Of a DNA stretch of 64,000 nucleotides, positions 36,440 through 46,171 are shown piece after piece (within the stretch, counting starts at the first letter, position 1; every line of letters begins with the position of its first letter). Made by a program: the position numbers and the translations under genes. Origin of the DNA: Lacrimispora amygdalina (GTDB taxonomy: Bacteria; Bacillota; Clostridia; Lachnospirales; Lachnospiraceae); NCBI RefSeq assembly GCF_900205965.1, contig NZ_OAOF01000002.1, positions 62,001 through 126,000 of the forward strand. The letters run 5' to 3'. The notes beneath the pieces were generated by a model. It did not search any database, was not told the origin of the DNA, and worked only from the letters and a program-made list of their open reading frames with translations.

Positions 36440-39082
36440 TTAGGGTTCTGTCCCCCATTGAAGATTTCCGGCCAGGTAAGCGGTTATTTTATCACAGTCG
36501 GCATAATCGGAGCCTGCTCCCTGATAGGAATAATCGTCTGTCTGGATATAATTCGTCCAGTCTGACTTTGCAAATCTCACCTGCAATTCCAGGAATTCAG
36601 CCGCAGAAAGGATACCTGACCCTTCTTTAAAACCAATCTCCAGATAGGTATCGGCACCATTCTTTACCTCTCCCATTTTCACAAAGGTTCCTGTCACATT
36701 GTCTGTTCCCGCAGAAGACCAGTCACACCAGAATTGCTGTTCTTTTTGTCCGTCAATTGTATAATAATATCTTAATTTAACATCAGAAAGGCTGATATCT
36801 CCGGTTCCCGTATTATACAGCCTGATCTTTGCTGCAATGCTGCCTACTGTTTCGGCCATATTCACATGAAACGCCTGGACTTTCAACTCTCCCGTAGTTA
36901 TTACCGAGCTATCGGTTATGGTAATTGTAAAAGCAGGATCATTCCCGTCGCTGAAATCAAAGACCAATTTTAATTTACCAATGGATTTGTCAGCCAGATA
37001 GGAGCTTAAAATAGTAACTATATTATCAGAAATTACATAATCATTATCTTTCACCAGCAAATCGGTACCATTTTTTATATTGTCAAGGGTATTTCCATTA
37101 TATATAACTGTCACCGATACATCTTCAGGATTGTTTTTGTCAAAAGTTCCAGTTACCGGACTGATGGAAGAACTGGTCTGTGAACTTCCCGGCTCATCTC
37201 CGAATACCTTTACCCCTGCGTCATATACAGGAATATAGTTCGTCTTAACAACTTTTCCGGAAGTTACGCCGTCTAATCCTGTATAAGAATAATCATTGGA
37301 ATTATCCCAGGATTTCATATTTTCTGGTGCGGCGATCCGGAACTGAATTTCTTTTTTGTGTGCAGACTGTCCTCCTGGATAAATCTTAGTTCCGGTAAAA
37401 TCAACATTCACATAATAAATATTGCCAGCTTCATCCCAGGGCAATAGCCTTGATACGTCCGCTCCCTGGTTATAATTTGCTTTTATTGTAAAATCGTCTG
37501 CTGTGTAGCCTGCATTAACAGCCTCTGTTATATCTACAAAGTACTTAAATGATAAATGATCTCCCATCCTTGCAGGCCAGCCCGAGCAATTATAAATCAA
37601 AGCCTTGATTTCTATAAAATTGCTGCCTGAAGCGTTAATTCCTGCTTCTACAAAATATTCGTCGTTCGTCACTTCTTCCATTGCCGTAAAGTCTGCAATG
37701 GGATCTCCGCCATATTCTCCATAAAGCTTTGCAAGTGCACCCACAAATCCCGCATTATAGTCACAGGCGACTTCATTGTTGACATAGTTATTAATTTCAT
37801 CTGTATAACTGTCATCTTTATCCGGTCCTCCTGCCAACGCCCCATAAAGGGTATGCCTGTGGTATGCGGGTACGGTCATGCTGTCAGCCCAGGAACTGTG
37901 TGCTGTCCTGTGGTGAGGTCTTTTTGGAGGATTTTTCCCATAACCAACCACAAAACTATGGCCGCTGCTTCCCAGAGCATAATCTACCTGCTGTTTCGCA
38001 AATTTCTTGTAGGCCTCTGCCTTTTCTGCACTGCATCCTGACCAGTCAGCATAAACGCTGGCTAAAAAAGCCGTGGTGGTCGCATATCTTAAAGCCCCCC
38101 AGGAATCCAGCCAGGCAAGACCCTTTGGTGTATAGGAAATACGGCTGCCGTTATATCCCGTTGACCAGTAATCCAGATGCATTTGTATACTGTTCCTGTA
38201 TATCTCTTTTCCGGTTATTCTTGCAAGAAGCAAAGCAGCGCCATAATGCACATCATCCCAGCATTGCGCCCATTTATAGGAAATGGTGGTGGATTGAGAT
38301 TCTGTGCCCCAGTTAGGCACATAAGATTCTGCTTTGTCCAGATAATCGGAATCTTTGGTAGCTAAATACAGCCATACACCGGACCAGGACAGTTCATCAT
38401 AGAAACCGCTGCTGGAAGTGTAAAAACCATTTGCTGCGGTATACCCGCTGTCACTCTTCGTTTTGTCAGCAAATGAAAAAAGCTCTTTCGCATGTTGAAT
38501 GCAGGTTTTAGCATAATCGGGATCACGATCAGCATAGATAACACCAGCTGCTGACAGAGCTGCCGCTGCTGCCGCTGATACTGTAGAACCAGGACTGCTG
38601 ACATCTACCTTATAGGACGGTCTTTCCATCTGCATTACTTCTGCCGGCCCCCACCAGGAATGATCCGTATTGCCGTTCCCTACCTGGTAGTAAAAAACAT
38701 CTGCCGAAGGGTGGCATTTTATAAGGTAATCAGTTACCCATTTGATTTCCTTTAATAAATACTCTAACTGGCCGCTTTCTTTTAAGACCTCCTCTGACTC
38801 ATATACGCTCCAGGCGAGCATGGCAGCCGAATAAGCCATGGGAAGATTAAATTTTACATGATCTCCTGCATCATACCAGCCGCCGGTTAAATCAATCCCT
38901 GCGTCTGAACCGTCGGACAAACCAGAATCTCCTCTCCAGTTATTCCTGATATCAGCAGGCAGCTTTCCGGAACGCTGGAATTCATAAAACATAATTGCTT
39001 TTTGTAACGCTTCTCCGTAATTATAATTTGATTCTGCCTTTGCCGGCTGAGCCGCAGACGTGGTATTCTTTTTAATTCTCAT
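36440..39082 (-). CDS. GH9 endoglucanase with CBM3c, X2 and CBM3, no signal peptide
   Basis: The 880-residue cellulase has GH9 (about 18-460; catalytic Asp in [11 protein letters not shown] at 68-78, acid Glu in [12 protein letters not shown]), a fused CBM3c (about 475-625), an X2 immunoglobulin-like module (about 640-725) and a C-terminal CBM3 (about 735-880). This is the plan of processive endoglucanases working with GH48. Unusually, no signal peptide is present: the N-terminus is [20 protein letters not shown], a basic start joined straight to a cleavage-site-like AQPAKA with no hydrophobic core. An in-frame TAA lies 24 bases upstream and GGAGG is well placed, so the start is fixed. It follows the GH48 gene by 96 bases. 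Confidence 0.93.
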   Translation of the reverse strand: MRIKKNTTSAAQPAKAESNYNYGEALQKAIMFYEFQRSGKLPADIRNNWRGDSGLSDGSDAGIDLTGGWYDAGDHVKFNLPMAYSAAMLAWSVYESEEVLKESGQLEYLLKEIKWVTDYLIKCHPSADVFYYQVGNGNTDHSWWGPAEVMQMERPSYKVDVSSPGSTVSAAAAAALSAAGVIYADRDPDYAKTCIQHAKELFSFADKTKSDSGYTAANGFYTSSSGFYDELSWSGVWLYLATKDSDYLDKAESYVPNWGTESQSTTISYKWAQCWDDVHYGAALLLARITGKEIYRNSIQMHLDYWSTGYNGSRISYTPKGLAWLDSWGALRYATTTAFLASVYADWSGCSAEKAEAYKKFAKQQVDYALGSSGHSFVVGYGKNPPKRPHHRTAHSSWADSMTVPAYHRHTLYGALAGGPDKDDSYTDEINNYVNNEVACDYNAGFVGALAKLYGEYGGDPIADFTAMEEVTNDEYFVEAGINASGSNFIEIKALIYNCSGWPARMGDHLSFKYFVDITEAVNAGYTADDFTIKANYNQGADVSRLLPWDEAGNIYYVNVDFTGTKIYPGGQSAHKKEIQFRIAAPENMKSWDNSNDYSYTGLDGVTSGKVVKTNYIPVYDAGVKVFGDEPGSSQTSSSISPVTGTFDKNNPEDVSVTVIYNGNTLDNIKNGTDLLVKDNDYVISDNIVTILSSYLADKSIGKLKLVFDFSDGNDPAFTITITDSSVITTGELKVQAFHVNMAETVGSIAAKIRLYNTGTGDISLSDVKLRYYYTIDGQKEQQFWCDWSSAGTDNVTGTFVKMGEVKNGADTYLEIGFKEGSGILSAAEFLELQVRFAKSDWTNYIQTDDYSYQGAGSDYADCDKITAYLAGNLQWGTEP

Positions 39083-39178
39083 ATCTAAACCTCCGGGTTC
39101 TTATTGATTATTCTGACCCAAATACAATTTTCTGATATTCGGGCCAGAAATTTTTATATGAAAGCTATCACGCTTACA

Positions 39179-41827
39179 TTACGGTTCCATACCCCATTTC
39201 AGGCTGCCAGAAATATATCCTGTAATTTTTGTACTGTCGTGATAACTGCTGCCTGATTCTGAAAATGAATAATCTCCCGTCTGGGTATAATTACTCCAAT
39301 CATTTTTAGAGAATCTTACCTGGACTTCAGCGGACTGGCCTGCTGCCAGTTCACCCGCTTCATCCGTAAATCCGATTTCCAGGTAATAATCTGCTCCTGG
39401 CTTTGCTTCCGGCATTTTTACAAAAGTACCAGTTACATTACTGCTGCCGGCCGAAGACCAGTCACACCAGAAACTCTGATCCTTTTCTCCATCTATGGTG
39501 TAATAGTATCTAAGTTTCAGATCTGAAAGTGAAATACTGGTATTTCCAGTGTTGGAAACTTTAATTTTCGGTGCAATCGCACTTGTCTGCGCTGACGTAA
39601 CTCCATTAAACATTTGTACGTTAATGTCCCCGGCAGCTATTGAAGTATCTTTCACAGTCACGACAAGTACAGGATGAATCCCCGCGCTGAAATCAAAGGT
39701 GAGCTTTAATTTCCCGATTTCTTTTTCTGCCAGATAAGTTTTCAACAATACAACTGTATCATTGGTTAAGGTGTACTCCACATCTTCTGTTAAATACTTA
39801 TCTCCCTCTTTAATTCCTGTAAAGGTATTTCCGTTTAAGGAAAGAGTGATTTCAATGTCTTGCTGATTACCGGCCTTTTTGTCAAAAACAGCTGATGTCG
39901 GGTCAATAGATGAATTGTTTACCGGTTCTCCGCCTTCTCCAAACAGCAGGGAGTATACCCCGTTGGCAATGGCAATATCACACTGTGCCCAGAAGCGGTG
40001 GTAGCTTAATACCGGAGCTGTTCCGCTATTGTATGCGTCCTCAACCTTCTTAAAATCAGGATCATCTTTATATTTAGAACGGATATCTATAAACTTAACT
40101 CCTGGTTTAATCTCGTCTCCGTTTGGCATGGTTCCTTTCCAGCCCTCCGGTACATAGACTTCCTGATCAAAGAAACGGCTGTAGTCATTCCTTTTTTCCG
40201 GAACGGTAAGTCCTTTGTCATCTTTGTACAGGTTCCACATACGGTCTAATAATTCCTTGGCGAGTACTCTGGCCTCATCGTCACCAGAAGCTTTACTGTA
40301 ATACAGCAAGGTATTGGCAAGTGAGCCTGCTACGCCGAGGTCAGTTCCATAGGTGCTTACTTCTACATGCAGATTGGGATTTCCGGTATAGGATCCTGTC
40401 CAAGTTTCAGGCTGACCTGACCAGTCTAAATTATCAGGGATCGCAAACGTTCCATCCTCTTCCAGTTTCACTACTGTTTTAATCCATTTAACCCATCTTT
40501 CCAGCAAGGCCTCTGCCTTGGAATCCTTTGTTTTATAAAAATACTCTGCTACACGCTGCATTGACCATGCCTGGAATCCAAACCATCGGTTGCTTCCGGG
40601 ATCAGCATAAACAGGGTGTTCCTGATAACCCATACCATAAAAGGTCGCGGTTTTTGACGGCCAGCTTTCATAACGGCCGTTATTGGAATTGGAGACACCG
40701 CCGGCGATACCGCCTTCTTCGGACTGCAGCCACTGATAGAATTCCAGCTGTCTCTCCAGGCTCTTCTCCCAATCATTTGCACCATTTGGGGAAATTGGTT
40801 TGAATTCCTCATCCTGTGACAAAATCCAGGCTGCCATAGGGTTCTGATAACCAAAATGGCTGTGGCTGCAGCCAATGATCCAGGACCAGTTTGCGTTTAC
40901 GCCGCCGCCCCATGCATAATACCAGCAAAGCAGGTAATGAGCCGCATCGTAACCGCTGCCAGCAGCATTCGGAGAGCCGATTTTACGGAAATATTTATCA
41001 AACATGGCGTATCTTAAATAGTCACCCATTTTACTGGCCTTGCCAATATAGTTTCCAAGATCCACCCCATATTCACTGGCCCACTTATCTGCCCAGTATG
41101 TCGCCTGAATTGCCCGTGCATCTGCATCAGGTGCATTGGTATACTTAAACTGTTTTGCATAGCTGCTGTCACCGGTAAACAGATCCAGGAATCCGTTTTT
41201 ACCACCGAAATGCATATCATCCCAGCACGGCTGAGGAATTGTTTCCCAGGTAGATTCCTCCCTTCCTCTCTGGAAGGTATTGATATAGGACGGTTCCGAC
41301 ACACCATCCCCACGTCTGCCAAAACCATACCAGTTATCTGCATCTAACAGCCAGTGCATTCCGTAAATAGTAGAAGTGCCATAAGCGGACTTCAATTCAT
41401 TGTAGATTGGATCCTTCCCAACTGCTGCACCAGTGTCCAATTTTGCGGGATAAAGACTTGGAAGCTCCCATTCCGGTGCATAGGTTGCTGGTTTACTGGG
41501 ATTGTATCCGGACATACTGCTATTTGGCTGGTCTTTTTCGGTTGGAATCATATAAGTTTCTGCAATATCCCAGGCTTCTTTAAATCCGGAAAAATCACCG
41601 GTAAACTTTCCGTACATAGCCTCGAGCCAGATATAATAGCTCAACGTTTCACTGGTAGTAACATGACCATAGTCAGGTGCTTCTACCATCAAAGTTTCTA
41701 TCGAGTGATAAGGAATTCCTTTCGAACTGAAATATCCGTTTTCGGAATCGTGCAGTTTCTCCCATAATTCCAGGAACCTTTCCTGGTAGATGTCTGTGGA
41801 CTCTTTTAATAACTCTTTATTTATCAT
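39179..41827 (-). CDS. GH48 cellobiohydrolase with X2 and CBM3, no signal peptide
   Basis: The 882-residue exocellulase has a GH48 domain (about 10-640; catalytic acid Glu60 in [20 protein letters not shown]), an X2 module (about 650-735) and a CBM3 (about 740-882). GH48 enzymes release cellobiose from reducing ends and are the main exocellulase of cellulolytic Clostridia. The mature-like sequence begins at once ([18 protein letters not shown]), so no signal peptide exists. GGAGG is 7 bases upstream and a TAG stands directly before the ATG in frame, ruling out an upstream extension. No dockerin is present, so the enzyme would not be cellulosomal. The catalytic domain looks complete. Confidence 0.94.
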   Translation of the reverse strand: MINKELLKESTDIYQERFLELWEKLHDSENGYFSSKGIPYHSIETLMVEAPDYGHVTTSETLSYYIWLEAMYGKFTGDFSGFKEAWDIAETYMIPTEKDQPNSSMSGYNPSKPATYAPEWELPSLYPAKLDTGAAVGKDPIYNELKSAYGTSTIYGMHWLLDADNWYGFGRRGDGVSEPSYINTFQRGREESTWETIPQPCWDDMHFGGKNGFLDLFTGDSSYAKQFKYTNAPDADARAIQATYWADKWASEYGVDLGNYIGKASKMGDYLRYAMFDKYFRKIGSPNAAGSGYDAAHYLLCWYYAWGGGVNANWSWIIGCSHSHFGYQNPMAAWILSQDEEFKPISPNGANDWEKSLERQLEFYQWLQSEEGGIAGGVSNSNNGRYESWPSKTATFYGMGYQEHPVYADPGSNRWFGFQAWSMQRVAEYFYKTKDSKAEALLERWVKWIKTVVKLEEDGTFAIPDNLDWSGQPETWTGSYTGNPNLHVEVSTYGTDLGVAGSLANTLLYYSKASGDDEARVLAKELLDRMWNLYKDDKGLTVPEKRNDYSRFFDQEVYVPEGWKGTMPNGDEIKPGVKFIDIRSKYKDDPDFKKVEDAYNSGTAPVLSYHRFWAQCDIAIANGVYSLLFGEGGEPVNNSSIDPTSAVFDKKAGNQQDIEITLSLNGNTFTGIKEGDKYLTEDVEYTLTNDTVVLLKTYLAEKEIGKLKLTFDFSAGIHPVLVVTVKDTSIAAGDINVQMFNGVTSAQTSAIAPKIKVSNTGNTSISLSDLKLRYYYTIDGEKDQSFWCDWSSAGSSNVTGTFVKMPEAKPGADYYLEIGFTDEAGELAAGQSAEVQVRFSKNDWSNYTQTGDYSFSESGSSYHDSTKITGYISGSLKWGMEP

Positions 41828-42506
41828 CTAATAACCTCCACTTATACTAAAAATCAACAGAGTCTTCAAAACGATAAAATACTTAAATTAATTATTAAAT
41901 GAAATTACTCTCTTTGCTGAAAATTGGGGTACTTTACGTTGAGACTCATTGGTCTTTGGCATATGATTTTTCGAGTGAATTCCAACATAAGTGCCGAAAG
42001 AATACGTTGAGTAAGTCTGCTTTTATCACATTTATCCGTCTGCAATCAAAGCATAAAACGGTGCAACGTAAATGTAATAAAGCAAATTTCAGCACTCAAT
42101 GAACGGCACTTGTATTTAAATTTACACCCAAGGTCAGTATATGCTGATGACGTCATAAGGGTGATGGACACCTTCTAGGGATGGATTATGTTCTTCATGA
42201 ATTTGATGACATGGAAGATGAAAATTTGAGGGTGAGGGGGGATGTTATATATACTTAGCCAGTTTTTCACAGCTCCTTCTTAAGCATCTCATGGTATAAA
42301 TTATTGATCGTAGTTGATCCTGCTCAGGTTTTCTGTGGCAGGTCTGCCTGGATCTATTGGGGGGCATTGAGACTTTTAAAAAATGAAATTTTAATCGTAT
42401 ATTGTGGTTTAATTTGTGGTGTTATTTACCGTTTAATAGTTTGTAAAAGAGTTAATTATTAGATTTTAATGTATTGGATAACTATTAAAAATTCTTTTAT
42501 TACAGC
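41828..42506. other. Long noncoding stretch upstream of the GH48 gene
   Basis: This stretch of about 680 bases should hold the cellulase promoter, but no clear -35/-10 pair was assigned. Two open frames lack a start or ribosome site: a peptide after ATG near 42183 (VLHEFDDMEDENLR) and a 60-codon plus-strand frame from about 42258 to 42461 (VVDPAQVFCGRSAWIYWGAL). No family was recognised; they may be remnants. Confidence 0.35.
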
Positions 42507-42521
42507 TCAAAACATAAAAAA

Positions 42522-42544
42522 TAGAAGCTCGAAATGAGCTTCTA
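42522..42544 (-). terminator. Terminator of the XRE-DUF5680 gene
   Basis: TAGAAGCTC (42522-42530), a five-base loop and GAGCTTCTA (42536-42544) form a 9-bp hairpin followed on the minus strand by ATTTTTTATG. Confidence 0.8.
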
Positions 42545-42672
42545 TAACTGAATCATTCTTCTGATTTAACACTACTGGCGGTATCTGATGAAAATCTCCG
42601 TGTTTCAGAAAAAAATAGTATGGAAAATCTTGTCTGAATGTGAGTTGCGAGTTAAGATTATACCCTATTTCA

Positions 42673-43343
42673 CTAAACCAGCACACCTCCATGATAAAAA
42701 CATTCATAAACTTTAATATTCTGGCAGAAAATTTCTTCGTACCCCTGGAACCAGTCCATATCTCCTATTACCTTAGTTTTATATGTATACTCTCCAGATT
42801 GATAGAATTCCGGACCCCTGAAAGGTAATTCTCTTGTTGCTGACCTTAATACTTCTTTTAAGAAATCACTGCTGAATCTCTCGTCTAGGTTTCTGCCAAA
42901 ATAGTTCATCGAGTAAATTGCTCTTTCGTTTTTCCATATAGCTTCCTCTCCTGAAAACTTTTCTCCGCCTAACCAGATATCATAATATTGGTAATCACCT
43001 TTTTGTAGATATAATCGTTTGAACCAGGCCTTGATGTGCCACAGGATTCAGCATAACCTGCGTATGTATTTTTGATTGCCTCTAATTTGAAATCTATCAG
43101 TTGGTCCATGTCATTATCATAAGCGCTCTCCATAGATTTGCTGCATTGATTGTCTTTAACAAGATAATCAACCGTTATATGAAATAATTCACTTAATTGA
43201 ATCAAATTCATTATATCCGGGTATACCATGCCACTCTCCCACTTTGTGACAGCCTGACGGGATACATTTAATTTTTCAGCTAATTCTTCCTGGGTGATGC
43301 CTTTGGATTTTCGTATGATTTGTAATTTGTCTGAGAATGTCAT
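42673..43343 (-). pseudogene. XRE regulator with DUF5680 domain, frameshifted
   Basis: The N-terminal frame (from 43343) encodes an XRE helix-turn-helix (KLQIIRKSKGITQEELAEKL, VSRQAVTKWESGMVYPDIMN) and the start of a DUF5680-like domain (KNTYAGYAESCGTSRPGSND). It then stops early at 42969. Reading on in another frame gives the rest of the domain (QKGDYQYYDIWLGGEKFSGE, then GPEFYQSGEYTYK and CFYHGGVLV). The shift lies near 42999-43010 in TATATCTACAAAAAGG, where an extra AT or a lost base would explain it. Either a real pseudogene or a sequencing error. Confidence 0.75.
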
Positions 43344-43690
43344 TTTATTGATCCTCCATTTTTAATGATTACTTTCTTCTAGAATATCACAGGCAGCAGG
43401 ACTAGAAAAGCAATGGGGGAGTACATAAAAGATACTGGTCGTTGCATTGATTGGTGTTTTTATATGTATAACTAATTTATTTGAATTTTGAGGAAGAATT
43501 CATCAGCAGTTTTAAATAACTGGTTGGAGCCAGATGGGAGTGGAAAAGATGGCACAGTTGCGGGCGTATTATCTGAATGGAGGCTATTGGGGGATTATAA
43601 TACAAAACAAGCCACTCTGCTCGTCATCATTGCTTTGTAAGCTAGTTCAGGGCTTGTTTTAAATGCAAAAAATAACAATATAAAAGAGCA
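43344..43690. other. Noncoding stretch in the decayed islet
   Basis: No complete gene is seen. A start-less plus-strand frame at about 43525-43640 (LEPDGSGKDGTVAGVLSEWR) may be debris of a lost gene; no family was recognised. Confidence 0.3.
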
Positions 43691-43850
43691 ACCGCCCACA
43701 AGGTAGAAGCCCACTTAGACTTTAAGCGTCCTTACGGATACCGCCTATCCTGTTGGCTGACAGGGTAGGCATTTTTATTATCTCTTATTTTTCCTGTCTA
43801 TGTAGGTCAGTAATGCGATCAGGAATGACCCGCCTAAAAACAAGCTTCTT
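43690..43850 (-). pseudogene. Decayed holin-like type I toxin-antitoxin locus (copy A)
   Basis: About 155 bases are nearly identical to copy C (45911-46075), including the antitoxin body, its terminator hairpin (GCCTATCCTGT/ACAGGGTAGGC) and the C-terminal toxin codons (FLGGSFLIALLTYIDRKNKR, stop at 43778). Upstream of codon SLFLGG the sequence diverges: the toxin start, ribosome site and promoter are gone, and the antitoxin -10 region (TATAAT in copy C) is AAAATA here. It is a dead copy. Confidence 0.75.
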
Positions 43851-44080
43851 CTTGACAGATCATTTTACAGGAAACGCAATATACCCATATAACGAAAAGT
43901 GATTTTTTGTATAACAAAAACCCCTCCCCCGCGTAACGGGTGATTTATATTTCGCACGTTTCGCAAGTTCATCTGGGTTATGAAACAGTTTAGACTATCT
44001 GGAATACTTATTCTTACTTTTATACGGATAAGGATCAAAAGCTGGCTAACCTATTAGTAGTCCCGGCGGCCAAAATACAC
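43850..44080. other. Noncoding stretch between toxin copies A and B
   Basis: AT-rich sequence with a CCCCTCCCCC stretch near 43921 and no recognisable gene. It ends at the antitoxin promoter of copy B. Confidence 0.3.
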
Positions 44081-44109
44081 TTGAAATCACTTTATAGATA
44101 TGATATATT
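44081..44109 (+). promoter_or_regulatory. Antitoxin RNA promoter, copy B
   Basis: TTGAAA (44081-44086), 17 bases, TATATT (44104-44109). It would start an antisense RNA at about 44116. Confidence 0.65.
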
Positions 44110-44115
44110 AGATAT

Positions 44116-44219
44116 AAAGAAAGCACCCACTCCAAAGTGGATGCCCCGAGCAAAATAGGTCAAATGTCCTTACGGACACCGCCTATCCTGTGGTCAGACA
44201 GGATAGGCATTTTTTATTT
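44116..44219 (+). ncRNA. Putative antisense antitoxin RNA, copy B
   Basis: A transcript of about 100 nt from the promoter at 44081 would contain CCACTCC/GTGG and GTCC-TTAC-GGAC hairpins and end at the terminator GCCTATCCTGT/ACAGGATAGGC (44181-44208) followed by ATTTTTTATTT. The terminator reaches the toxin's stop codon, so the RNA would pair with the 3' untranslated part of the toxin mRNA, as in the txpA/RatA arrangement. Confidence 0.65.
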
Positions 44220-44330
44220 GTGCTTGTTTCTCTTGTCGAGAAAGGTAAGCAACGCAACAATTAATCCGCCAAAGGAAATCAACAAAGCTAATATCCCTAA
44301 GAAAATCATAATGATTTCATATGCCGTCAT
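44214..44330 (-). CDS. Holin-like type I toxin, copy B
   Basis: This 38-residue peptide has a single membrane segment (MIFLGILALLISFGGLIVAL) and a basic tail (DKRNKHK), the plan of the Hol_Tox (PF16935) type I toxins related in design to TxpA/BsrG. It would depolarise the membrane if made freely. GGAGGT stands 7 bases before the ATG. The leader contains ACCTCCC, exactly complementary to GGGAGGT, so the ribosome site is probably hidden in a hairpin. An antisense RNA converges on its 3' end. Confidence 0.8.
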   Translation of the reverse strand: MTAYEIIMIFLGILALLISFGGLIVALLTFLDKRNKHK

Positions 44331-44418
44331 GTGCGCCACCTCCCTTCCTATGTATTCCGGTAATCCGGTTTCATTGGCTCGGGAGGTTACCACCCTGTCA
44401 TGGGTACTTTCACAGGGA

Positions 44419-44447
44419 ATTGTATCATACATTCTTATTGGTTTCAA
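44419..44447 (-). promoter_or_regulatory. Toxin promoter, copy B
   Basis: On the minus strand TTGAAA (44442-44447), 17 bases, TACAAT (44419-44424). It gives a leader of about 80 nt containing the Shine-Dalgarno-masking sequence. Confidence 0.7.
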
Positions 44448-44833
44448 TAGAGGTTATTTTTTAGCAGAAAAAGTATCCACTCCAAAATCAGAATGTTAAA
44501 AAGAAATGGACACAGCGGTACCGGAATTTGGAATTTGGTACTGAGCCAGTTAATGTTATTGTATCTGGAACATTTTTTCCTAATAATTCCAGAGGTCGGA
44601 TATAGGCAGTGCCCACAAAAAAAAGCTATAGGTAACGACTATTTTTGTTATCCGAAAGTATATAAATTGGGAATCAGGTAACTACAGATAGAAACTTATG
44701 TTCCACATTGCAAATAAGTTCCGAATCATAGGAATTTACTACATATCTAATTCAATTCCAGACAGTTGTCTACTTTCCGGACACAAGAAAATTTACGCTC
44801 TCATTTTAAATATTGTAGTATTTCTATATATTA
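44448..44833. other. Noncoding stretch in the decayed islet
   Basis: No complete gene is recognised. A plus-strand frame at 44493-44681 has no ribosome site and resembles nothing recognised. Sequence is AT-rich with scattered stops. Confidence 0.3.
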
Positions 44834-45006
44834 CTAATTACATATAACAATTTTAAATTTATGATATGTAATCTCGATCTCCGTCATATCTATGAATGAG
44901 TACCTTCCTTTCTCTATGTGTAATTCATCATTTTGTATTTTACAATTCATTGTTATAAATTTTCCATCATATACGTCAATTTTCCATTACACCATCCACA
45001 CTTCAT
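44834..45006 (-). pseudogene. Small frameshifted hypothetical gene
   Basis: An ATG at 45006 with AGGAGGG 7 bases upstream and TATAAT further up begins MKCGWCNGKL. A coherent hydrophilic sequence continues in another frame (VYDGKFITMNCKIQNDELHI, then DMTEIEITYHKFKIVICN) to a stop at 44834. The 173-base span is not a multiple of three, so one indel near 44975-44990 has probably broken the gene. No family was recognised. Confidence 0.4.
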
Positions 45007-45080
45007 TGTTTTACCCTCCTTTTTCCTCTCCATTATACACCAAATTATTCCATAAGAAAAGAGACGAGGTTGGCCGCTTT

Positions 45081-45245
45081 TTAATCGGAAATATTCATGC
45101 TTTCTTTATACTGTTCAGTTAATGTTTCATAATTAATCCAATGAAGAGTAAGGTCTATTAATGTTTCCAAATCATCAATATCTTTATCGACCCATTTTTT
45201 TCATAATGTGTTTCATCATTTCCTAACCAAATAGCACCTTTTTCA
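45081..45245 (-). pseudogene. DUF4145-like C-terminal remnant
   Basis: Two frames joined at an AAAAAAA run read SHEKGAIWLGNDETHYEK and WVDKDIDDLETLIDLTLHWI, ending YKESMNISD. This resembles the C-terminal part of DUF4145 proteins (GNDATHY...D.D..DLK.LID). The N-terminal part is missing and a one-base shift is present. Confidence 0.45.
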
Positions 45246-45261
45246 TGGCTTTTAGCCGTGG

Positions 45262-45878
45262 CTCCGGCCATGATGAATTACGCCACCATATTCTATAAAT
45301 TACAAAAGAATCCATGCAAGGCAGTTGGCTCCATTGGAAAATCCAGTGCAAATGCAATGCAAATTTGGACTTTAGACCAATTGAACAGTTCATTGAATAC
45401 GAAAATAAAACTGCAGGCCACCTGGCTTTCAATATTTTGTTTTGGTCCGGAATTCGGGAAGGTGATCAAGTCAGCGTTGTATATCCATACCTCAGTTTCT
45501 TCCTGGCAAACATATGCACACCTATATCCTGACAAAGAGAAGATGTTAGCTTCTCAGCTCAATACGGCAAAAATCAATGGCATAACAGCTAACCTATCAC
45601 TAGAGGACCAGCTTACGAAATTCATGACACAATTCCAAGGCCATATTGCAGAGCAGCCGGCTCTTATCGATATAAGCAGCGAAGAAATTATTCGTTGGAA
45701 TCCTGAAACCAGGGAAAAGACTATTGTCACACGTGAAGAGTTTGAGGCTGATGCAATATTGTCCCAAAACATAGAAGCAGATCTGGCCGTAGCTGAAATC
45801 TTTCAATCCGGATATTTGGAGATAAGCGGCATAGTCTATTGTCTTGCCAGCCGGGGACTGCCGATAAAATATCTGTAG
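45262..45878 (+). pseudogene. Tyrosine recombinase (integrase) remnant
   Basis: The first part reads FYKLQKNPCKAVGSIGKSSA and MQIWTLDQ, then shifts frame at about 45385 to EQFIEYENKTAGHLAFNILF and WSGIREGD, the catalytic-Arg region of a phage-type integrase. About 100 residues, including the other conserved catalytic residues, are deleted. The final helix TYAHLYPDKEKMLASQLN follows in the first frame with a C-terminal extension (ISSEEIIRWNPETREKTIVT) to 45878. It is inactive. It lies about 430 bases from the 3' end of guaA, a common integration site for integrative elements. Confidence 0.75.
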
Positions 45879-45881
45879 GCC

Positions 45882-45910
45882 TTGAAATTTCTAAAGACAT
45901 GATTTATAAT
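45882..45910 (+). promoter_or_regulatory. Antitoxin RNA promoter, copy C
   Basis: TTGAAA (45882-45887), 17 bases, TATAAT (45905-45910), a near-perfect sigma-A promoter at the same position relative to the RNA as in copy B. Confidence 0.75.
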
Positions 45911-45916
45911 AGCAAT

Positions 45917-46016
45917 ATAAAAGAGCAACCGCCCACAAGGTGGAAGCCCAATTAGACTTTAAGCGTCCTTACGGACACCGCCTATCCTGTTGGCTGACAG
46001 GGTAGGCATTTTTATT
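45917..46016 (+). ncRNA. Putative antisense antitoxin RNA, copy C
   Basis: This RNA of about 100 nt contains hairpins CCGCCCACAAGGTGG and GTCC-TTAC-GGAC and ends at GCCTATCCTGT/ACAGGGTAGGC (45980-46007) followed by ATTTTTATT, touching the toxin stop codon. Layout matches copy B. Confidence 0.68.
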
Positions 46017-46107
46017 ATCGCTTATTTTTCCTATCTATGTAGGTCAGTAATGCGATCAGGAATGACCCGCCTAAAAATAATATACTTAAGGCCTGGTATG
46101 TATCCAT
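46015..46107 (-). CDS. Holin-like type I toxin, copy C
   Basis: A 30-residue peptide, MDTYQALSILFLGGSFLIAL then LTYIDRKNKR, with one membrane segment and a basic tail, typical of Hol_Tox peptides. GGAGGT is 8 bases upstream of the ATG. Leader sequences GCACC and CCTCCC can pair with GGTGC and GGGAGG around the ribosome site, so translation is probably locked until processing. The locus lies between the integrase remnant and guaA. Confidence 0.82.
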   Translation of the reverse strand: MDTYQALSILFLGGSFLIALLTYIDRKNKR

Positions 46108-46171
46108 ATGCACCACCTCCCCTCTTCTGCAAGTTGGGAGGCTTCCACCCTGTACACGGTGCTCATGGAAA

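Noticed and set aside
39083..39178. Catabolite-repression (cre) site between GH48 and GH9
   Set aside because: A TGTAAGCGTGATA-like word matches only the first half of the consensus and lies between cotranscribed genes.
41828..42480. Possible upstream exon-like leader for GH48 supplying a signal peptide
   Set aside because: An in-frame TAG directly precedes the ATG and no hydrophobic peptide with a ribosome site was found in any minus-strand frame close by.
42507..42707. Minus-strand 66-codon frame after the XRE-DUF5680 gene
   Set aside because: Its start lies inside the DUF5680 coding sequence in another frame, and it crosses the terminator hairpin; considered a shadow.
43690..46020. CRISPR-like interpretation of the repeated CCGCCTATCCTG blocks
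   Set aside because: Only three copies, irregularly spaced by hundreds to thousands of bases, each tied to a toxin gene and terminator; they are duplicated toxin-antitoxin loci.
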